Shown here piece after piece: positions 7,950 through 16,686 of a stretch of 64,000 nt of DNA. This DNA is from Salinirubellus litoreus (GTDB lineage: Archaea > Halobacteriota > Halobacteria > Halobacteriales > Haloarculaceae): assembly GCF_037335815.1 (NCBI RefSeq), contig NZ_CP147841.1:1984001-2048000 (forward strand). The letters run 5' to 3'. The notes below the pieces were generated by a model. The model did no database searches, was not told where the DNA came from, and saw only the letters and a list, made by a program, of their open reading frames with translations. Position 1 is the stretch's first letter. Each line of letters begins with the position of its first letter. Made by a program: the position numbers and the translations under genes.

Positions 7950-9131
7950 CTACCGACGCCTCGCGACGAGCAGCGCGGCCCCAACCAGCGCCACCAGCGC
8001 CCCGACGACCCCGAACCCGGGACCATCGCCGTCCGTGCCCCCGGGTGTCGTCCCGGGTGGTGTCGTCTCGTCGGGCGTCGCGCCGGGCGTCGTGGTCGCC
8101 ATCACGGTGTCGGAGACCGTTCGCGTCGGGGTCGGCTCCGGGGTCGCCGCTGCGGTCTCACCCTCGGGGGTCGGCGACGGCGTCGACGTCGAGTTCTCGA
8201 CTGCGGCGAACGCCGTCGAGAGGGTCCGCATCGGTTCTACGACCCGTGGGGCCGGCTGCTGTATCAGGTTCGTGTCCACCCGGACGATCCGGTCGTTCCG
8301 GTAGGCCGCCGTCGAGTTCCAGGGCTCGCCCGAGGGCACCGCCGAGTCGTCGGTGACGACCACGACCTCGGGGTTCCGTTCGGCGACCAGTTCGAGGTTC
8401 ACCTGCCGGTAGCCGGTGACGCCGGCCTCGGCGGCGACGTTCCGTCCACCGGCCGCCTCGACGATCTCGTTGGTGAACGTCCCCTGTCCGGCGGTGAAGT
8501 TGAAGAAGTAGTAGAACACCCGCGGGTTGTACCGCTCGCTCGCGTTCTCACGGATGCTCTCGACGCTCGCGTCGAACGCCTCGCTGACCGAGCGGGCCCG
8601 CTCGCACTCCCCCGCGAGCCGCCCGTACAGCGAGACCTTCTCCGTGATGGAGGCGAGCGAGGAGGGGAACCCGCTCTTGTAGACGGTGATCCCGGCGTTT
8701 CGGAGCGACTCGACGGTCTCGTTGGGAACGACGTTCGGCGCGACGACGAGATCGGGGTCGAGCGCCACCACCCGCTCGCGGTTGACCGAGCCGTCCTCGT
8801 TGAGCACGCCCGTCTTCTCCCGCGATCCGTTCAGGTACTCGGTGTACGGCCGGACGGGCATCCCGACGACGCGATCCTGGATACCGAGTTCCCACATCAC
8901 CTGAGCGGCCGAGGCCTGTAACACGACTATCCGCCCGGGCTCCTCGGAGACGGTCACCTCGGTCCCCGTCGCGTCGGTGGCGGACGCGGGGAACGAACAG
9001 TCCGTCTGCGCGGCGTGGGCGAGCGCTCCCCCCTCCGTCGCGGTCGGTGCGGCGCTGGTGCTGGCGGGGAGGGCGGCGAGGCACACCAGCAGCGCGAGGA
9101 CGAGGACTGCCGTCCGTGTCGGCTGTCGCAT
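7950..9131 (-). CDS. btuF: BtuF-like cobalamin/iron-chelate binding protein with PGF-CTERM anchor
   Basis: A 393-residue secreted substrate-binding protein of class III (BtuF/FhuD type). It has a Sec signal (VLVLALLVCLAALPASTSA), the binding-fold segments RIVVLQASAAQVMWELGIQDRVVG and LDPDLVVAPNVVPNETVESL, and a Thr/Pro-rich linker. It ends with GPGFGVVGALVALVGAALL plus Arg residues. That tail is a PGF-CTERM signal, recognised by archaeosortase A, which is encoded at 31671. The divergent btuC starts 59 nt away. Cobalamin is the usual call for this three-gene set in haloarchaea, but an iron chelate cannot be excluded. The ATG at 9131 precedes the signal peptide directly. Confidence 0.85.
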   Translation of the reverse strand: MRQPTRTAVLVLALLVCLAALPASTSAAPTATEGGALAHAAQTDCSFPASATDATGTEVTVSEEPGRIVVLQASAAQVMWELGIQDRVVGMPVRPYTEYLNGSREKTGVLNEDGSVNRERVVALDPDLVVAPNVVPNETVESLRNAGITVYKSGFPSSLASITEKVSLYGRLAGECERARSVSEAFDASVESIRENASERYNPRVFYYFFNFTAGQGTFTNEIVEAAGGRNVAAEAGVTGYRQVNLELVAERNPEVVVVTDDSAVPSGEPWNSTAAYRNDRIVRVDTNLIQQPAPRVVEPMRTLSTAFAAVENSTSTPSPTPEGETAAATPEPTPTRTVSDTVMATTTPGATPDETTPPGTTPGGTDGDGPGFGVVGALVALVGAALLVARRR

Positions 9132-9190
9132 ACGCCGGGCGTCGGCGTTATGCAATAAGTATTTACCTAATCCAAACACAGTTGCGTTCC

Positions 9191-10243
9191 ATGCACCGGC
9201 GAGCGCGGGCCGCGGCGTGGTCGGGGGGGTTAGGGACGGCCCTCGTCCTCGCCATGCTCGTCGCCGCGACGATCGGGCCGGTCCGCATCGGGCTCGCCGA
9301 GGTGGCCCGGGCGACGCTCAACGCGCTCGTCCTCCCCGTCGGGATCGAGGGTCCCGGTCTCCGGTGGATCCACCCGTTCGCCTTCGAGGTCGAGCGGACC
9401 CACCAGGTGATCGTCGGCGACCTCCGGCTCCCGCGGATCGCGCTGGGCGCGGTAGTTGGATTCGCGCTCGCTACCGCCGGGACGGTGATGCAGGGGTTCT
9501 TCCGGAACCCGATGGCCGACCCCTCGATCATCGGCGTCTCGACGGGTGCCGCCGTCGGGGCGGTGGCGACCATCGTCTTCCCGCTCGCGGTGCCGTTCTC
9601 GCTCCAGTGGGCGGCGTTCGCCGGGGCGCTCATCGCGGGGTTCGGCGTCTACCTGATCGCCAGCGAGGGCGGCCGGACGCCGGTGGCGACGCTCCTGCTC
9701 GCTGGGGTGGCCGTCCAGACGTTCCTCGGGGCCGTGATCTCGTTTCTCATGCTGTTCGCGGGCGACAGCCTCGAACGCGCGGTCTACTGGCTGATGGGCC
9801 ACCTCCACACGAGCACCTGGCCGAAGGTCTGGTCGGTCCTCATGGTGGCAATCCCGGCCTACGTGCTCGTCCGGGTCCACGCGCGGGACCTGAACGCCCT
9901 CCTGCTGGGGGAGGCCGACGCCCACACGCTCGGGGTGGAGGTCGAGCGGACCAAGCGGGTGCTACTCGCCGCGTCGAGCCTCGCGACGGCCGCCGCCGTC
10001 GCCGCCGCGGGCGTCATCGGGTTCGTCGGCCTGGTCGTCCCGCACGTGATGCGCCTGCTGGTCGGCCCCGACCACCGCGTGCTCCTCCCGACCTCGGCGC
10101 TGGCCGGGGCGACGTTTCTCGTTGTCACCGACACGGCCGCCCGGGCCGGCCCCGCCGAACTCCCCGTCGGCATCGTCACCGCGGCGCTCGGCGCGCCCTT
10201 CTTCCTCTACCTCCTGCGCGACCGTGAGGTGCACGAACTGTGA
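9191..10243 (+). CDS. btuC: BtuC-like ABC transporter permease
   Basis: A 350-residue FecCD/BtuC-type permease with about ten transmembrane helices. Diagnostic segments are LRLPRIALGAVVGFALATAGTVMQ (family motif), FFRNPMADPSIIGVSTGAA, the coupling-helix region EADAHTLGVEVERTK and FVGLVVPHVMRLLVGPDHR. It forms the channel of the importer with BtuD and receives substrate from BtuF. The stop overlaps the GTG start of btuD by four bases, indicating translational coupling. It is divergent from btuF across a short shared promoter region. Confidence 0.92.
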   Translation: MHRRARAAAWSGGLGTALVLAMLVAATIGPVRIGLAEVARATLNALVLPVGIEGPGLRWIHPFAFEVERTHQVIVGDLRLPRIALGAVVGFALATAGTVMQGFFRNPMADPSIIGVSTGAAVGAVATIVFPLAVPFSLQWAAFAGALIAGFGVYLIASEGGRTPVATLLLAGVAVQTFLGAVISFLMLFAGDSLERAVYWLMGHLHTSTWPKVWSVLMVAIPAYVLVRVHARDLNALLLGEADAHTLGVEVERTKRVLLAASSLATAAAVAAAGVIGFVGLVVPHVMRLLVGPDHRVLLPTSALAGATFLVVTDTAARAGPAELPVGIVTAALGAPFFLYLLRDREVHEL

Positions 10244-11097
10244 TCGGGATCGAGGACCTCACCGTCGAACTCGGCGGCCGCGAGGTCCTCCAAGATCTCT
10301 CGCTGTCGGTCCCGTCCGGGGAGTTCCTGGGGCTCGTGGGGCCGAACGGGGCCGGGAAGACGACGCTCCTGCGGACGGTCAACGGGCTGGTCGAACCCGC
10401 AGGTGGCCGGGTCGAGGTGGCCGGCGAGCCCGTGGCCGGCCGGTCGGCGAGGGATCTCGCCCGGCGCGTGGCGACGGTTCCCCAGGAGACGTCGCTGGGG
10501 TTCGACTTCACCGCCCGCGACGTGGTGGCGATGGGCCGGACGCCCCACCAGTCGCGGTTCGCCGCGGCCGACGAGGGGGACCGCTCGGCCGTCGAGCGGG
10601 CGCTCGACCGCACCGAGACCGCGGCCTTCGCCGACCGACCCGTGGGCGAACTCTCGGGCGGCGAGCGACAGCGCGTGCTCATCGCCCGCGCGCTCGCCCA
10701 GGAGACGCCCGTCCTCCTGCTCGACGAGCCGACCGCGAGCCTCGACATCAACCACCAGGTCGCGACGCTCTCGCTCGTCCGCGAACTCACCTGCGAGCCG
10801 ACCGACGAGGGGGGACGGAGGGGTTCACGGACGGCCGTCGCCGCCATCCACGACCTCGACCTCGCGGCCCGGTTCTGCGATCGGCTCGCGCTCGTCGCCG
10901 ACGGGGAACTGGTGGCCGTCGGGCCCCCCCGGGAGGTGCTCACGGCCGAGCGGCTCGAACGGGCCTACGGCGTCCGAACGGTCGTGAGCGACCACCCCAC
11001 TACCGGAGCGCCGACCGTGACGGCGCTCGGTCCCGGCGAGGGGCTCTCCGCCGTGCGGTCGGCGGACGAACTGTCCGCGGCGGCCGACGACGACTAG
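10240..11097 (+). CDS. btuD: BtuD-like ABC transporter ATPase
   Basis: A 285-residue ATP-binding protein with Walker A GPNGAGKTT (residues 34-42), Q-loop VPQE, signature LSGGERQR, Walker B VLLLDEPTA and the switch His in AIHDLDLAARF. It powers uptake through BtuC. The C-terminal 40 residues beyond the ATPase core are haloarchaeal-specific and acidic. The GTG start overlaps the btuC stop (GTGA). The stop codon overlaps, tail to tail, the stop of the next gene on the opposite strand (11094). Confidence 0.93.
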   Translation: MIGIEDLTVELGGREVLQDLSLSVPSGEFLGLVGPNGAGKTTLLRTVNGLVEPAGGRVEVAGEPVAGRSARDLARRVATVPQETSLGFDFTARDVVAMGRTPHQSRFAAADEGDRSAVERALDRTETAAFADRPVGELSGGERQRVLIARALAQETPVLLLDEPTASLDINHQVATLSLVRELTCEPTDEGGRRGSRTAVAAIHDLDLAARFCDRLALVADGELVAVGPPREVLTAERLERAYGVRTVVSDHPTTGAPTVTALGPGEGLSAVRSADELSAAADDD

Positions 11098-11366
11098 CGC
11101 CGGGCGAGCGCCTCGCCGAGCGCGGCACCGACCATCAGCGGGAGGGTGAGCGATAGCGCCATCACGAGCACCAGGGTAAACCAGCGGGGACCGCCGGGCG
11201 GCCAGAGCCGGGGGAGGACCGCGAGGAGCGTCCCACGGAAGACCAGCAGGCCGACCGCGAGCCCGACGAGTCCACCGGCGACCCGGAACCGCGTCCGCCG
11301 CTCGACCGCCGGGACGGGCTCGGGATCGGCCCACTCGCGCTCCTCCGGTCCCTCGGGGTCGGGCAT
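11094..11366 (-). CDS. Small two-helix membrane protein, unknown function
   Basis: A 90-residue protein. An acidic N-terminus (MPDPEGPEEREWADPEP) precedes two hydrophobic segments (GGLVGLAVGLLVFRGTLLAVL and FTLVLVMALSLTLPLMVGAAL). No family is recognised with confidence. Its stop codon overlaps that of btuD on the other strand, so the two genes end on the same four bases. Confidence 0.6.
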   Translation of the reverse strand: MPDPEGPEEREWADPEPVPAVERRTRFRVAGGLVGLAVGLLVFRGTLLAVLPRLWPPGGPRWFTLVLVMALSLTLPLMVGAALGEALARR

Positions 11367-11448
11367 GGACGAGTTCGGCGTCGGGCGTGTTTTTCACTGT
11401 CGGTTATCGACCGTAGCTTAATCACCGATCCTCGGGAACTCGTTCCCG

Positions 11449-12168
11449 ATGGTCAACAAGGTCGCGCTGGGTATCCTCGCGGTCATCGTGCTGACGGCGA
11501 TGACGGTGGGTGGTCTCGTCGGGCTCCAGCTGAACGACGACGGCACTCCGAGCGAGGCGACCCCCCAACCGGATTCGACCCCGACTCCGAACCCCGCGGC
11601 GGGGACCCCCGGAGGGGACGGCGGCGGTGACGATGGGACGCCCACTCCTACCCCCACTCCAACCCCTGCGGTATCGGCTTCGGACTTCGACGAGACGGCG
11701 ATAGCGGAGGGCGTCCGGACGGCGATCAACGTCCAGCGGGCGGACCGCGACATGGAGTCGCTCAGGAGCGACGAGGTCGTCAACGAGATGGCCCGGAACC
11801 ACAGCCTGACCATGAGTCGGGAGGGGAACGTCACGCACGACGCCGGCGGGCTGACGACCATGGAACGGTACCGGGCGTTCGACCTCGACACCCGGTGTCG
11901 CGTCCCCGATAACTCCTACACGGGGATCCGCGACGGCGAGGCCCTCGAGACGATCGACCGGAAGACGCTCGGGACGAACTACACCTCCCGCGACGGCCGG
12001 ACGCGGAGCATCGAGAACGAGACGGTGGCCGCGCGGGCCGTCGTCGACTCCTGGTTCACCAGCGAGGAGGAGCGACGCAAGCTCCTCCTCCGGGAGGCTA
12101 CTGTCGCCGGCGTCGGGACTGTGGTCACCGAGGAGGGCGAGCTCTACGTGACGGTCGACCTCTGCTGA
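11449..12168 (+). CDS. Secreted or membrane-anchored CAP-domain protein
   Basis: A 239-residue protein. An N-terminal hydrophobic segment (ALGILAVIVLTAMTVGGLVG) acts as signal or anchor. It is followed by a Thr/Pro linker with TPTPTP repeats (residues 33-75), then a CAP/SCP-like domain (TAINVQRADRDMESLRSDEVVNEMARNHSLTM ... VTHDAGG). The His of RNHSLTM and that of THD fit the CAP cavity. Several N-x-S/T sites in the domain could be N-glycosylated. The role of archaeal CAP proteins is unknown. The start MVNK at 11449 is the only sensible one. Confidence 0.75.
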   Translation: MVNKVALGILAVIVLTAMTVGGLVGLQLNDDGTPSEATPQPDSTPTPNPAAGTPGGDGGGDDGTPTPTPTPTPAVSASDFDETAIAEGVRTAINVQRADRDMESLRSDEVVNEMARNHSLTMSREGNVTHDAGGLTTMERYRAFDLDTRCRVPDNSYTGIRDGEALETIDRKTLGTNYTSRDGRTRSIENETVAARAVVDSWFTSEEERRKLLLREATVAGVGTVVTEEGELYVTVDLC

Positions 12169-12270
12169 TACCGCCGGTCCCGCCCTCGCGGAGCGACTGG
12201 CAACCCCTTGTGGGGAAACCCCTCGGACGACCCGCCTCGGGCGGCCGGGGACGACCGGACGACCAACACT

Positions 12271-12278
12271 GTTATATG
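12271..12278 (+). promoter_or_regulatory. TATA box of the winged-helix gene
   Basis: The sequence GTTATATG ends about 32 nt before the ATG at 12311 and about 26 nt before an in-frame GTG at 12305, a normal distance for a haloarchaeal promoter with no or minimal 5' leader. Confidence 0.55.
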
Positions 12279-12310
12279 CTACCGTGTCGCAATACCTGCC
12301 GTGAGTGGCG

Positions 12311-12562
12311 ATGCGGCCTGACTGGCTCCGGACGGCGGACGAGCGGATACTCCGCTACTTCGAGGCGAACCCGCCGGACTACGTCCCGCTGATGGCGAGC
12401 CGGCTCAACGTCCACCTCGAGTACGCCGAGCGCCGGGTGGCCCTGCTCGTCGAACACGACCTCCTCCGGCCGGTCACCAACGAGCGGATATACACCGTCA
12501 CCGATCGGGGGCGACGGCTCCTGGAGACGACCGACGGGGCCGCCGTCCCCGCCGAGGAGTGA
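12311..12562 (+). CDS. Winged-helix DNA-binding protein, PhiH1 repressor-like
   Basis: An 83-residue protein with one winged-helix domain: DERILRYFEANPPDYVPLMAS (helices 1-2), LNVHLEYAERRVALLVEHDLL (recognition region) and the wing NERIYTVTDRGRRLLE. Small proteins of this shape are common haloarchaeal regulators that resemble the phage PhiH1 repressor. The target is unknown. Start choice: the ATG at 12311, or a GTG six bases earlier that would nearly coincide with the transcription start predicted from the TATA box. Confidence 0.8.
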   Translation: MRPDWLRTADERILRYFEANPPDYVPLMASRLNVHLEYAERRVALLVEHDLLRPVTNERIYTVTDRGRRLLETTDGAAVPAEE

Positions 12563-12779
12563 CGGGAACCGCGCGATCGGGGAACTACGGGGTCGTCGGG
12601 TGGAGGCCCCAACCCGACGGGCCGTCTCCTGTGCGAGGATCACTCCCGGTCGCCGCTTCGGCGCGCCCGACTCGACGCCGCCCGCTCCGGTACGGCGGCT
12701 GGCGGTTCGATGACGGCGGCTCGGGAGGGCGAGAGGGGATCGGGGATCGAGAGACGAACGACCGGCGAGCGGACGTCAG

Positions 12780-12941
12780 CTAGCTGTTCCCGCGGGTCGA
12801 GCGCGCCTTCCTGATCTCGGCCCCGTCGCGGAGCTTGTCCTCGCACTGCGGACAGACCCGGACCGACTCCATCCCCGTCGGCGCGAACACTCGTACATAA
12901 TTTTCGGTGACAAACGATTCACAGTTCAGACACCTTGGCAT
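12780..12941 (-). CDS. 53-residue zinc-ribbon protein
   Basis: A very short protein: MPRCLNCESFVTENYVRVF, then PTGMESVRVCPQCEDKLRDG and a basic tail ending in RGNS. The two Cys pairs, CLNC and CPQC, are spaced as in a single zinc ribbon. This pattern matches a widespread haloarchaeal small zinc-finger family (I believe DUF7563, unverified). Such micro-proteins are often left out of automated gene calls. It is monocistronic as far as can be seen. The role is unknown; nucleic-acid or protein binding is a guess from the fold. Confidence 0.75.
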   Translation of the reverse strand: MPRCLNCESFVTENYVRVFAPTGMESVRVCPQCEDKLRDGAEIRKARSTRGNS

Positions 12942-13108
12942 ACGAGTTACCGTGCAGCCCCCCGGTTTGTACTTTTCCGTACCTCTCGCCCTGCTGTCGG
13001 GTTGGGCTCGTAGGGATTATCGTAGCCTGCCGGGGGATTCGATCCGCCACCGTACTCCGGTCGCGTGATCTCGGCTAGGGAAGCTATGAGTAACACCGAT
13101 AATCCCTA

Positions 13109-13591
13109 TCAGAGCGTGAACGACGTCCCGCAGTCGTTACAGGTGAGCTCGAACCGACCCTCGTCGGTCAGCGTCGTCGCGTGTCCGGTCTCCTCGCCGC
13201 ACTCCCGGCAGTCGACGATGGATTCGAGGTCCTCCCAGTCGTGCCTGGAGTCGGGCGCGCCGAGCGCCCACCCGACGGCGCGCTCGTCGCCGGAGTTGTA
13301 GCCGGTCTGGTACTCGCCGGGCGCGAACCGGATCAGTTCGCGCTCTCCCACCAGGATCTCCTCGCGCTCGCGGCCGACCTCGAACGTGGCCTCACCGGAC
13401 TCCAGGTAGAACACCTCCTCCTGGTCGTGGTGGGTGTGGAGCCCGCCGGAGAACGACTCGCCGGGTTCGAGCTCGAAGTAGTTCATCGCGAAGTCGGTCG
13501 TTCCGAGCACGCTCGAGACGGGCTTGCGGACGCTGTGGACGTCGAGCGGGTTCCTCTGTACGTCGACGTCCTCGATGGCGACCTTCTCCAT
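13109..13591 (-). CDS. Cupin-domain protein with C-terminal zinc ribbon
   Basis: A 160-residue protein. Residues 25-115 form a cupin barrel: LEPGESFSGGLHTHHDQEEVFYLESGEATF supplies the His-x-His and Glu metal ligands, and RFAPGEYQTGYN is motif 2, where the usual His is not obvious. The C-terminal 40 residues carry two Cys pairs (CRECGEE and CNDCGTS), a zinc ribbon. It could be a small-molecule sensor or isomerase-like enzyme; nothing in the neighbourhood decides. A TATA-like box lies about 25 nt upstream. Confidence 0.82.
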   Translation of the reverse strand: MEKVAIEDVDVQRNPLDVHSVRKPVSSVLGTTDFAMNYFELEPGESFSGGLHTHHDQEEVFYLESGEATFEVGREREEILVGERELIRFAPGEYQTGYNSGDERAVGWALGAPDSRHDWEDLESIVDCRECGEETGHATTLTDEGRFELTCNDCGTSFTL

Positions 13592-13612
13592 GCGAGCACG
13601 GTCCGACGGCTC

Positions 13613-13622
13613 GAATATAAAC
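13613..13622 (-). promoter_or_regulatory. TATA box of the cupin gene
   Basis: On the minus strand this reads GTTTATATTC and ends about 22 nt before the ATG at 13591, consistent with a leaderless haloarchaeal promoter. Confidence 0.5.
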
Positions 13623-13671
13623 CCCGGGAGGGTGGCGGCCCCTCGTTCCCCGCCCGTCGTCGACGCGCGGG

Positions 13672-13836
13672 TCAGCCGGCGAACTCCTCCTCGCGGAGCT
13701 CCCGGCTCTCGGTCGGCTCATCGACCTCCTCCTCCCCCGTGAGGGTCATCGGAACGTACCGGAACGCCGCGTACGTGAGCAGCGCCATCATAGCGATCGT
13801 TACTCCGACGAGGGCGACCGTCACTTCTGCGGACAT
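13672..13836 (-). CDS. 54-residue single-pass membrane protein
   Basis: MSAEVTVALVGVTIAMMALL begins a protein with one N-terminal membrane helix (about residues 5-30) and an acidic cytoplasmic tail (GEEEVDEPTESRELREEEFAG). The clear hydrophobic/acidic split is typical of haloarchaeal mini-membrane proteins. No family or function is recognised. Confidence 0.6.
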   Translation of the reverse strand: MSAEVTVALVGVTIAMMALLTYAAFRYVPMTLTGEEEVDEPTESRELREEEFAG

Positions 13837-13880
13837 ACCCGTGGTTCGAACGCGGCTACACAAGAACCCGCCGCTCGTTC

Positions 13881-14645
13881 TCAGTCCAGGAGGCCGACGT
13901 GGTATCGCAGGTCGTAGGGGTGGTGTCCCGAGAGCCACTCGAAGACGAGTTCCTTCGAGCGCCGGTCGGCCCGGACCCCGTCGTGATCGACGGGGAGGAC
14001 GACGTTCTCCTCGGCACCCTCCAGCGCCGGGCTGTCCGCACACCGCCAGAACAGCGGGTCCTCGGTCCCGCGGACGGTGTAGTAGTCGATCTCCCCGGGG
14101 GTCTCGTCCTCGTTGAGCCGCGAGAGGGGGTGGTCCGCGTCGTCCACGTAGTCCGCCCTGAGGAACGGGCTCATCCGGTAGGTCCCCCGGGTGAGGCCGG
14201 CGTCGGCGGCCCACGAGGAGAGCACCGTCCCGTGGTTCGCGCCGGCGAGCCCGACGAACGCCTCCACCCAGTCGTAGCGGTCGTGTTCGTAGAGCCAGTA
14301 GCGGGTGCCCGTCACGCCGAGGCTGTGGGCGACCACCGCCACCCGCTCTCTCCCCGTCACCTCGCGGACGTGCCCCACGAAGTCGTCGAGCTGGTCGGCC
14401 ATCGACGGGTGGCTCGGGCTCCCGTCGTCGAACGTGATCGCCCAGAGGGCGTCCCCCCGATAGCTCCGCTTCAGGAAGAACTCCGCGTGGCCCTCCCAGT
14501 CACAGGCGTCCCGCTGGTTCCCGTGGACGAACACCACGGGCGTGTGCTCGGTCCCGGCGTCGGTCCCGTGGTACATGTGGCCGCCCCACCCACCGTACCC
14601 TCCCTCACTTTTCCAGGGGAGCCGTGAGTCGTCCATTCGATCCAT
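13881..14645 (-). CDS. Alpha/beta-hydrolase, lipase/esterase-like
   Basis: A protein of about 254 residues: HTPVVFVHGNQRDACDWEGHAEFF (oxyanion-hole strand), VAVVAHSLGVTGTRYWLYEH (nucleophile elbow AHSLG, catalytic Ser) and VVLPVDHDGVRADRRSKELV (probable catalytic His). This arrangement fits triglyceride-lipase-like hydrolases. There is no clear signal peptide. The start is uncertain. The reading frame stays open to a GTG at 14768, but the extra 41 residues are Arg-rich and unlike the rest, so MDRMDDSR (14645) is preferred; Met codons at 14729 and 14708 are alternatives. Confidence 0.75.
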   Translation of the reverse strand: MDRMDDSRLPWKSEGGYGGWGGHMYHGTDAGTEHTPVVFVHGNQRDACDWEGHAEFFLKRSYRGDALWAITFDDGSPSHPSMADQLDDFVGHVREVTGRERVAVVAHSLGVTGTRYWLYEHDRYDWVEAFVGLAGANHGTVLSSWAADAGLTRGTYRMSPFLRADYVDDADHPLSRLNEDETPGEIDYYTVRGTEDPLFWRCADSPALEGAEENVVLPVDHDGVRADRRSKELVFEWLSGHHPYDLRYHVGLLD

Positions 14646-15030
14646 CCTGCACCCTACGGAGCAGCCGCCACGTCGGCGCGCGGCGCGGAGGCCCCGCAGG
14701 TTCTCCATCAGTTCGCGGGAGATGGGCATCCCGCGAGTCGGCGTACCGAGTGACACGTTGCCAAACACCAGTCGGCCCGACTATAAGTATATTGCATACG
14801 ACTCGGCGAGGACGGCGGGTTTTCCGGCATCGATTGCCGTTACGTGTCGGCTATCTGTATCGTTTCAACGCCGTCGTCCCGGAACGATGGCGGGACGTAC
14901 CGGAGCGTCCCCGGGGCGGCGCCGCCCGCTCGTCACGATCGCCCGTTCACGTCCGCCCGCGCTCGCCGTGGGTGGAGCGAAGCCGGAGGCGTTCGGCGTC
15001 GACCGCCCTGGACCGGATCTGTCTGGGGGG
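14646..15030. other. Divergent intergenic region with TATA-like sequences
   Basis: About 385 nt between the lipase-like gene and ggt. A conspicuous AT stretch (CTATAAGTATATTGCATAC, about 14781-14799) is a good TATA candidate for the leftward gene; if used, transcription would begin near 14755. The remainder is GC-rich and I see no gene, repeat or RNA in it. Confidence 0.4.
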
Positions 15031-15040
15031 TGCATTAAGG
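15031..15040 (+). promoter_or_regulatory. TATA-like box of the ggt operon
   Basis: TGCATTAAGG lies 24-33 nt before the ATG at 15064, the position expected for a leaderless transcript covering ggt and the MFS gene. Confidence 0.5.
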
Positions 15041-15063
15041 TCCCTCACCCGCAGAGGGTGGAC

Positions 15064-16686
15064 ATGGCACGGACGAACCTCGATCAGTTCTCCTCGCGTC
15101 GGTCGACGGTGTACGGACGCGACGGGGTAGTGGCGACGAGCCAGCCGCTCGCGGCCGAGGCCGGCATCCGGACGCTCCGCGAGGGTGGGAACGCCTTCGA
15201 CGCGGCGGTCGCCACCGCCGCGACGCTGAACGTCGTCGAGCCGACCTCGACCGGGATCGGCGGCGACGTGTTCGCGCTCTACCGGACCGCCGACGGAGAG
15301 GTGGGGGCGATGCGCTCCTGCGGCGGCGCGCCCGAGGGGGCGACCCGCGAGCGGGTCACCGACGCGCTCGCCGCCGAGGATGGCGGTGACGCCTCCTCGG
15401 TCGAGATGCCGATGCGCGGCCCGCACACCGTCACCGTCCCCGGGACCGCTCGCGGGTGGGAGACTACAGTGCAGGAACTCGGTCGGCTCACTCTCACCGA
15501 CGTACTCGGACCGGCCATCGACTACGCCATCGGGGGGTACCCGGTCACCGAGGTCGTCTCGGCGCAGTGGCAGCACGGCGAGGAGCTGTTCACCGACGAC
15601 CACGCCCGCGAGGCGTTCCTGCCCGCGGGCCGTCCCCCGAACGTCGGGGAGACGGTGTCGCTCCCCCGGCTCGGGCGGACGATGGAGCGCATCGCCGAGG
15701 AGGGTGCCGACGTCGTCTACGAGGGCGAGGTCGCCGAGGCCATCGCCGACGAGGTCCAGTCGAAGGGCGGGTTCATGACCGTCGACGATCTGGCGGCGTT
15801 CGAACCCGAGTTCCTCGATCCCGTCTCGACCACGTACAACGGCGTCGAGGTGTTCGAACTCCCGCCGAACAACCAGGGGCTGATCGCGCTCGAGGCCCTG
15901 AACATCGCCGAGGAGATCGGTGCCGGCGACCACCCGCAGGGGTCGGTCGAGAGCGTCCACGCGTTCGCCGAGGCGATGAAGCTCGCCTTCACCGACGGCC
16001 ACCACTACATCACCGACCCCGAGTACGAGGAGGTCCCCCCGCTCGGGTCGAAGGCGTACGCCCGCGAGCGCGCGGCGGCGATCGACACGGACGCCCCGAC
16101 CGAGGCCGACATCGGCGTCCCGAACGCCCCCGCCGAGGACGCCGACACCGTCCTGCTCTGCGTGGCCGACGACGAGGGTAACGTCGTCTCGTACATCAAC
16201 TCCCGGTACGCCGGCTTCGGCTCCGGACTCGTCGCCGGCGAGACGGGTATCGCGCTCCAGAATCGTGGGGCGTCGTTCTCGCTCGATCCCGACCACCCGA
16301 ACCGGATCGAACCGGGCAAGCGGCCGTTCCACACCCTGATCCCGGCCGTCGCGAAGTTCGACGAGGACGACTGGGCCGCCTTCGGCGTCATGGGCGGGTA
16401 CATGCAGCCCCAGGGCCACGTCCAGACGCTCTCGAACGTCGTCGATCACGACATGTCGATCCAGGCGGCGCTCGACGCCCCGCGGTGGCGCTCCCGCGAG
16501 GACGGCTCGCTCGCACTCGAGGGCCGACTCGCCGCCGACGTCGGTGCCCCGCTCGACCGGATGGGCCACGACGTCTCGGTGCTCCACTCGGGGCAGTTCG
16601 GCGGGGCCGAGTTCGTCCGCAACGAGGACGGCACGCTGTCGGGGGCCGCCGAACCACGAAAGGACGGCCAGGTCGGCGCGTACTGA
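15064..16686 (+). CDS. ggt: Gamma-glutamyltransferase / glutathione-hydrolase family
   Basis: A 540-residue Ntn-hydrolase. N-terminal block: VVATSQPLAAEAGIRTLREGGNAFDAAVATA, with the TSTGIGGD loop. Autoprocessing is predicted before Thr362 (DADTVLLCVADDEGN), which becomes the nucleophile of the small subunit. The family transfers or hydrolyses gamma-glutamyl groups. Haloarchaea use gamma-glutamylcysteine as a main thiol, a possible substrate (inference). No signal peptide is visible, so the enzyme looks cytoplasmic, unlike the exported bacterial enzymes. The stop overlaps the start of the following transporter by one base. Confidence 0.88.
   Translation: MARTNLDQFSSRRSTVYGRDGVVATSQPLAAEAGIRTLREGGNAFDAAVATAATLNVVEPTSTGIGGDVFALYRTADGEVGAMRSCGGAPEGATRERVTDALAAEDGGDASSVEMPMRGPHTVTVPGTARGWETTVQELGRLTLTDVLGPAIDYAIGGYPVTEVVSAQWQHGEELFTDDHAREAFLPAGRPPNVGETVSLPRLGRTMERIAEEGADVVYEGEVAEAIADEVQSKGGFMTVDDLAAFEPEFLDPVSTTYNGVEVFELPPNNQGLIALEALNIAEEIGAGDHPQGSVESVHAFAEAMKLAFTDGHHYITDPEYEEVPPLGSKAYARERAAAIDTDAPTEADIGVPNAPAEDADTVLLCVADDEGNVVSYINSRYAGFGSGLVAGETGIALQNRGASFSLDPDHPNRIEPGKRPFHTLIPAVAKFDEDDWAAFGVMGGYMQPQGHVQTLSNVVDHDMSIQAALDAPRWRSREDGSLALEGRLAADVGAPLDRMGHDVSVLHSGQFGGAEFVRNEDGTLSGAAEPRKDGQVGAY

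Noticed and set aside
14646..14768. N-terminal extension of the lipase-like protein to the GTG at 14768
   Set aside because: The extra 41 residues are Arg/Gly-rich and unlike the enzyme, and the TATA candidate lies too close for that start.
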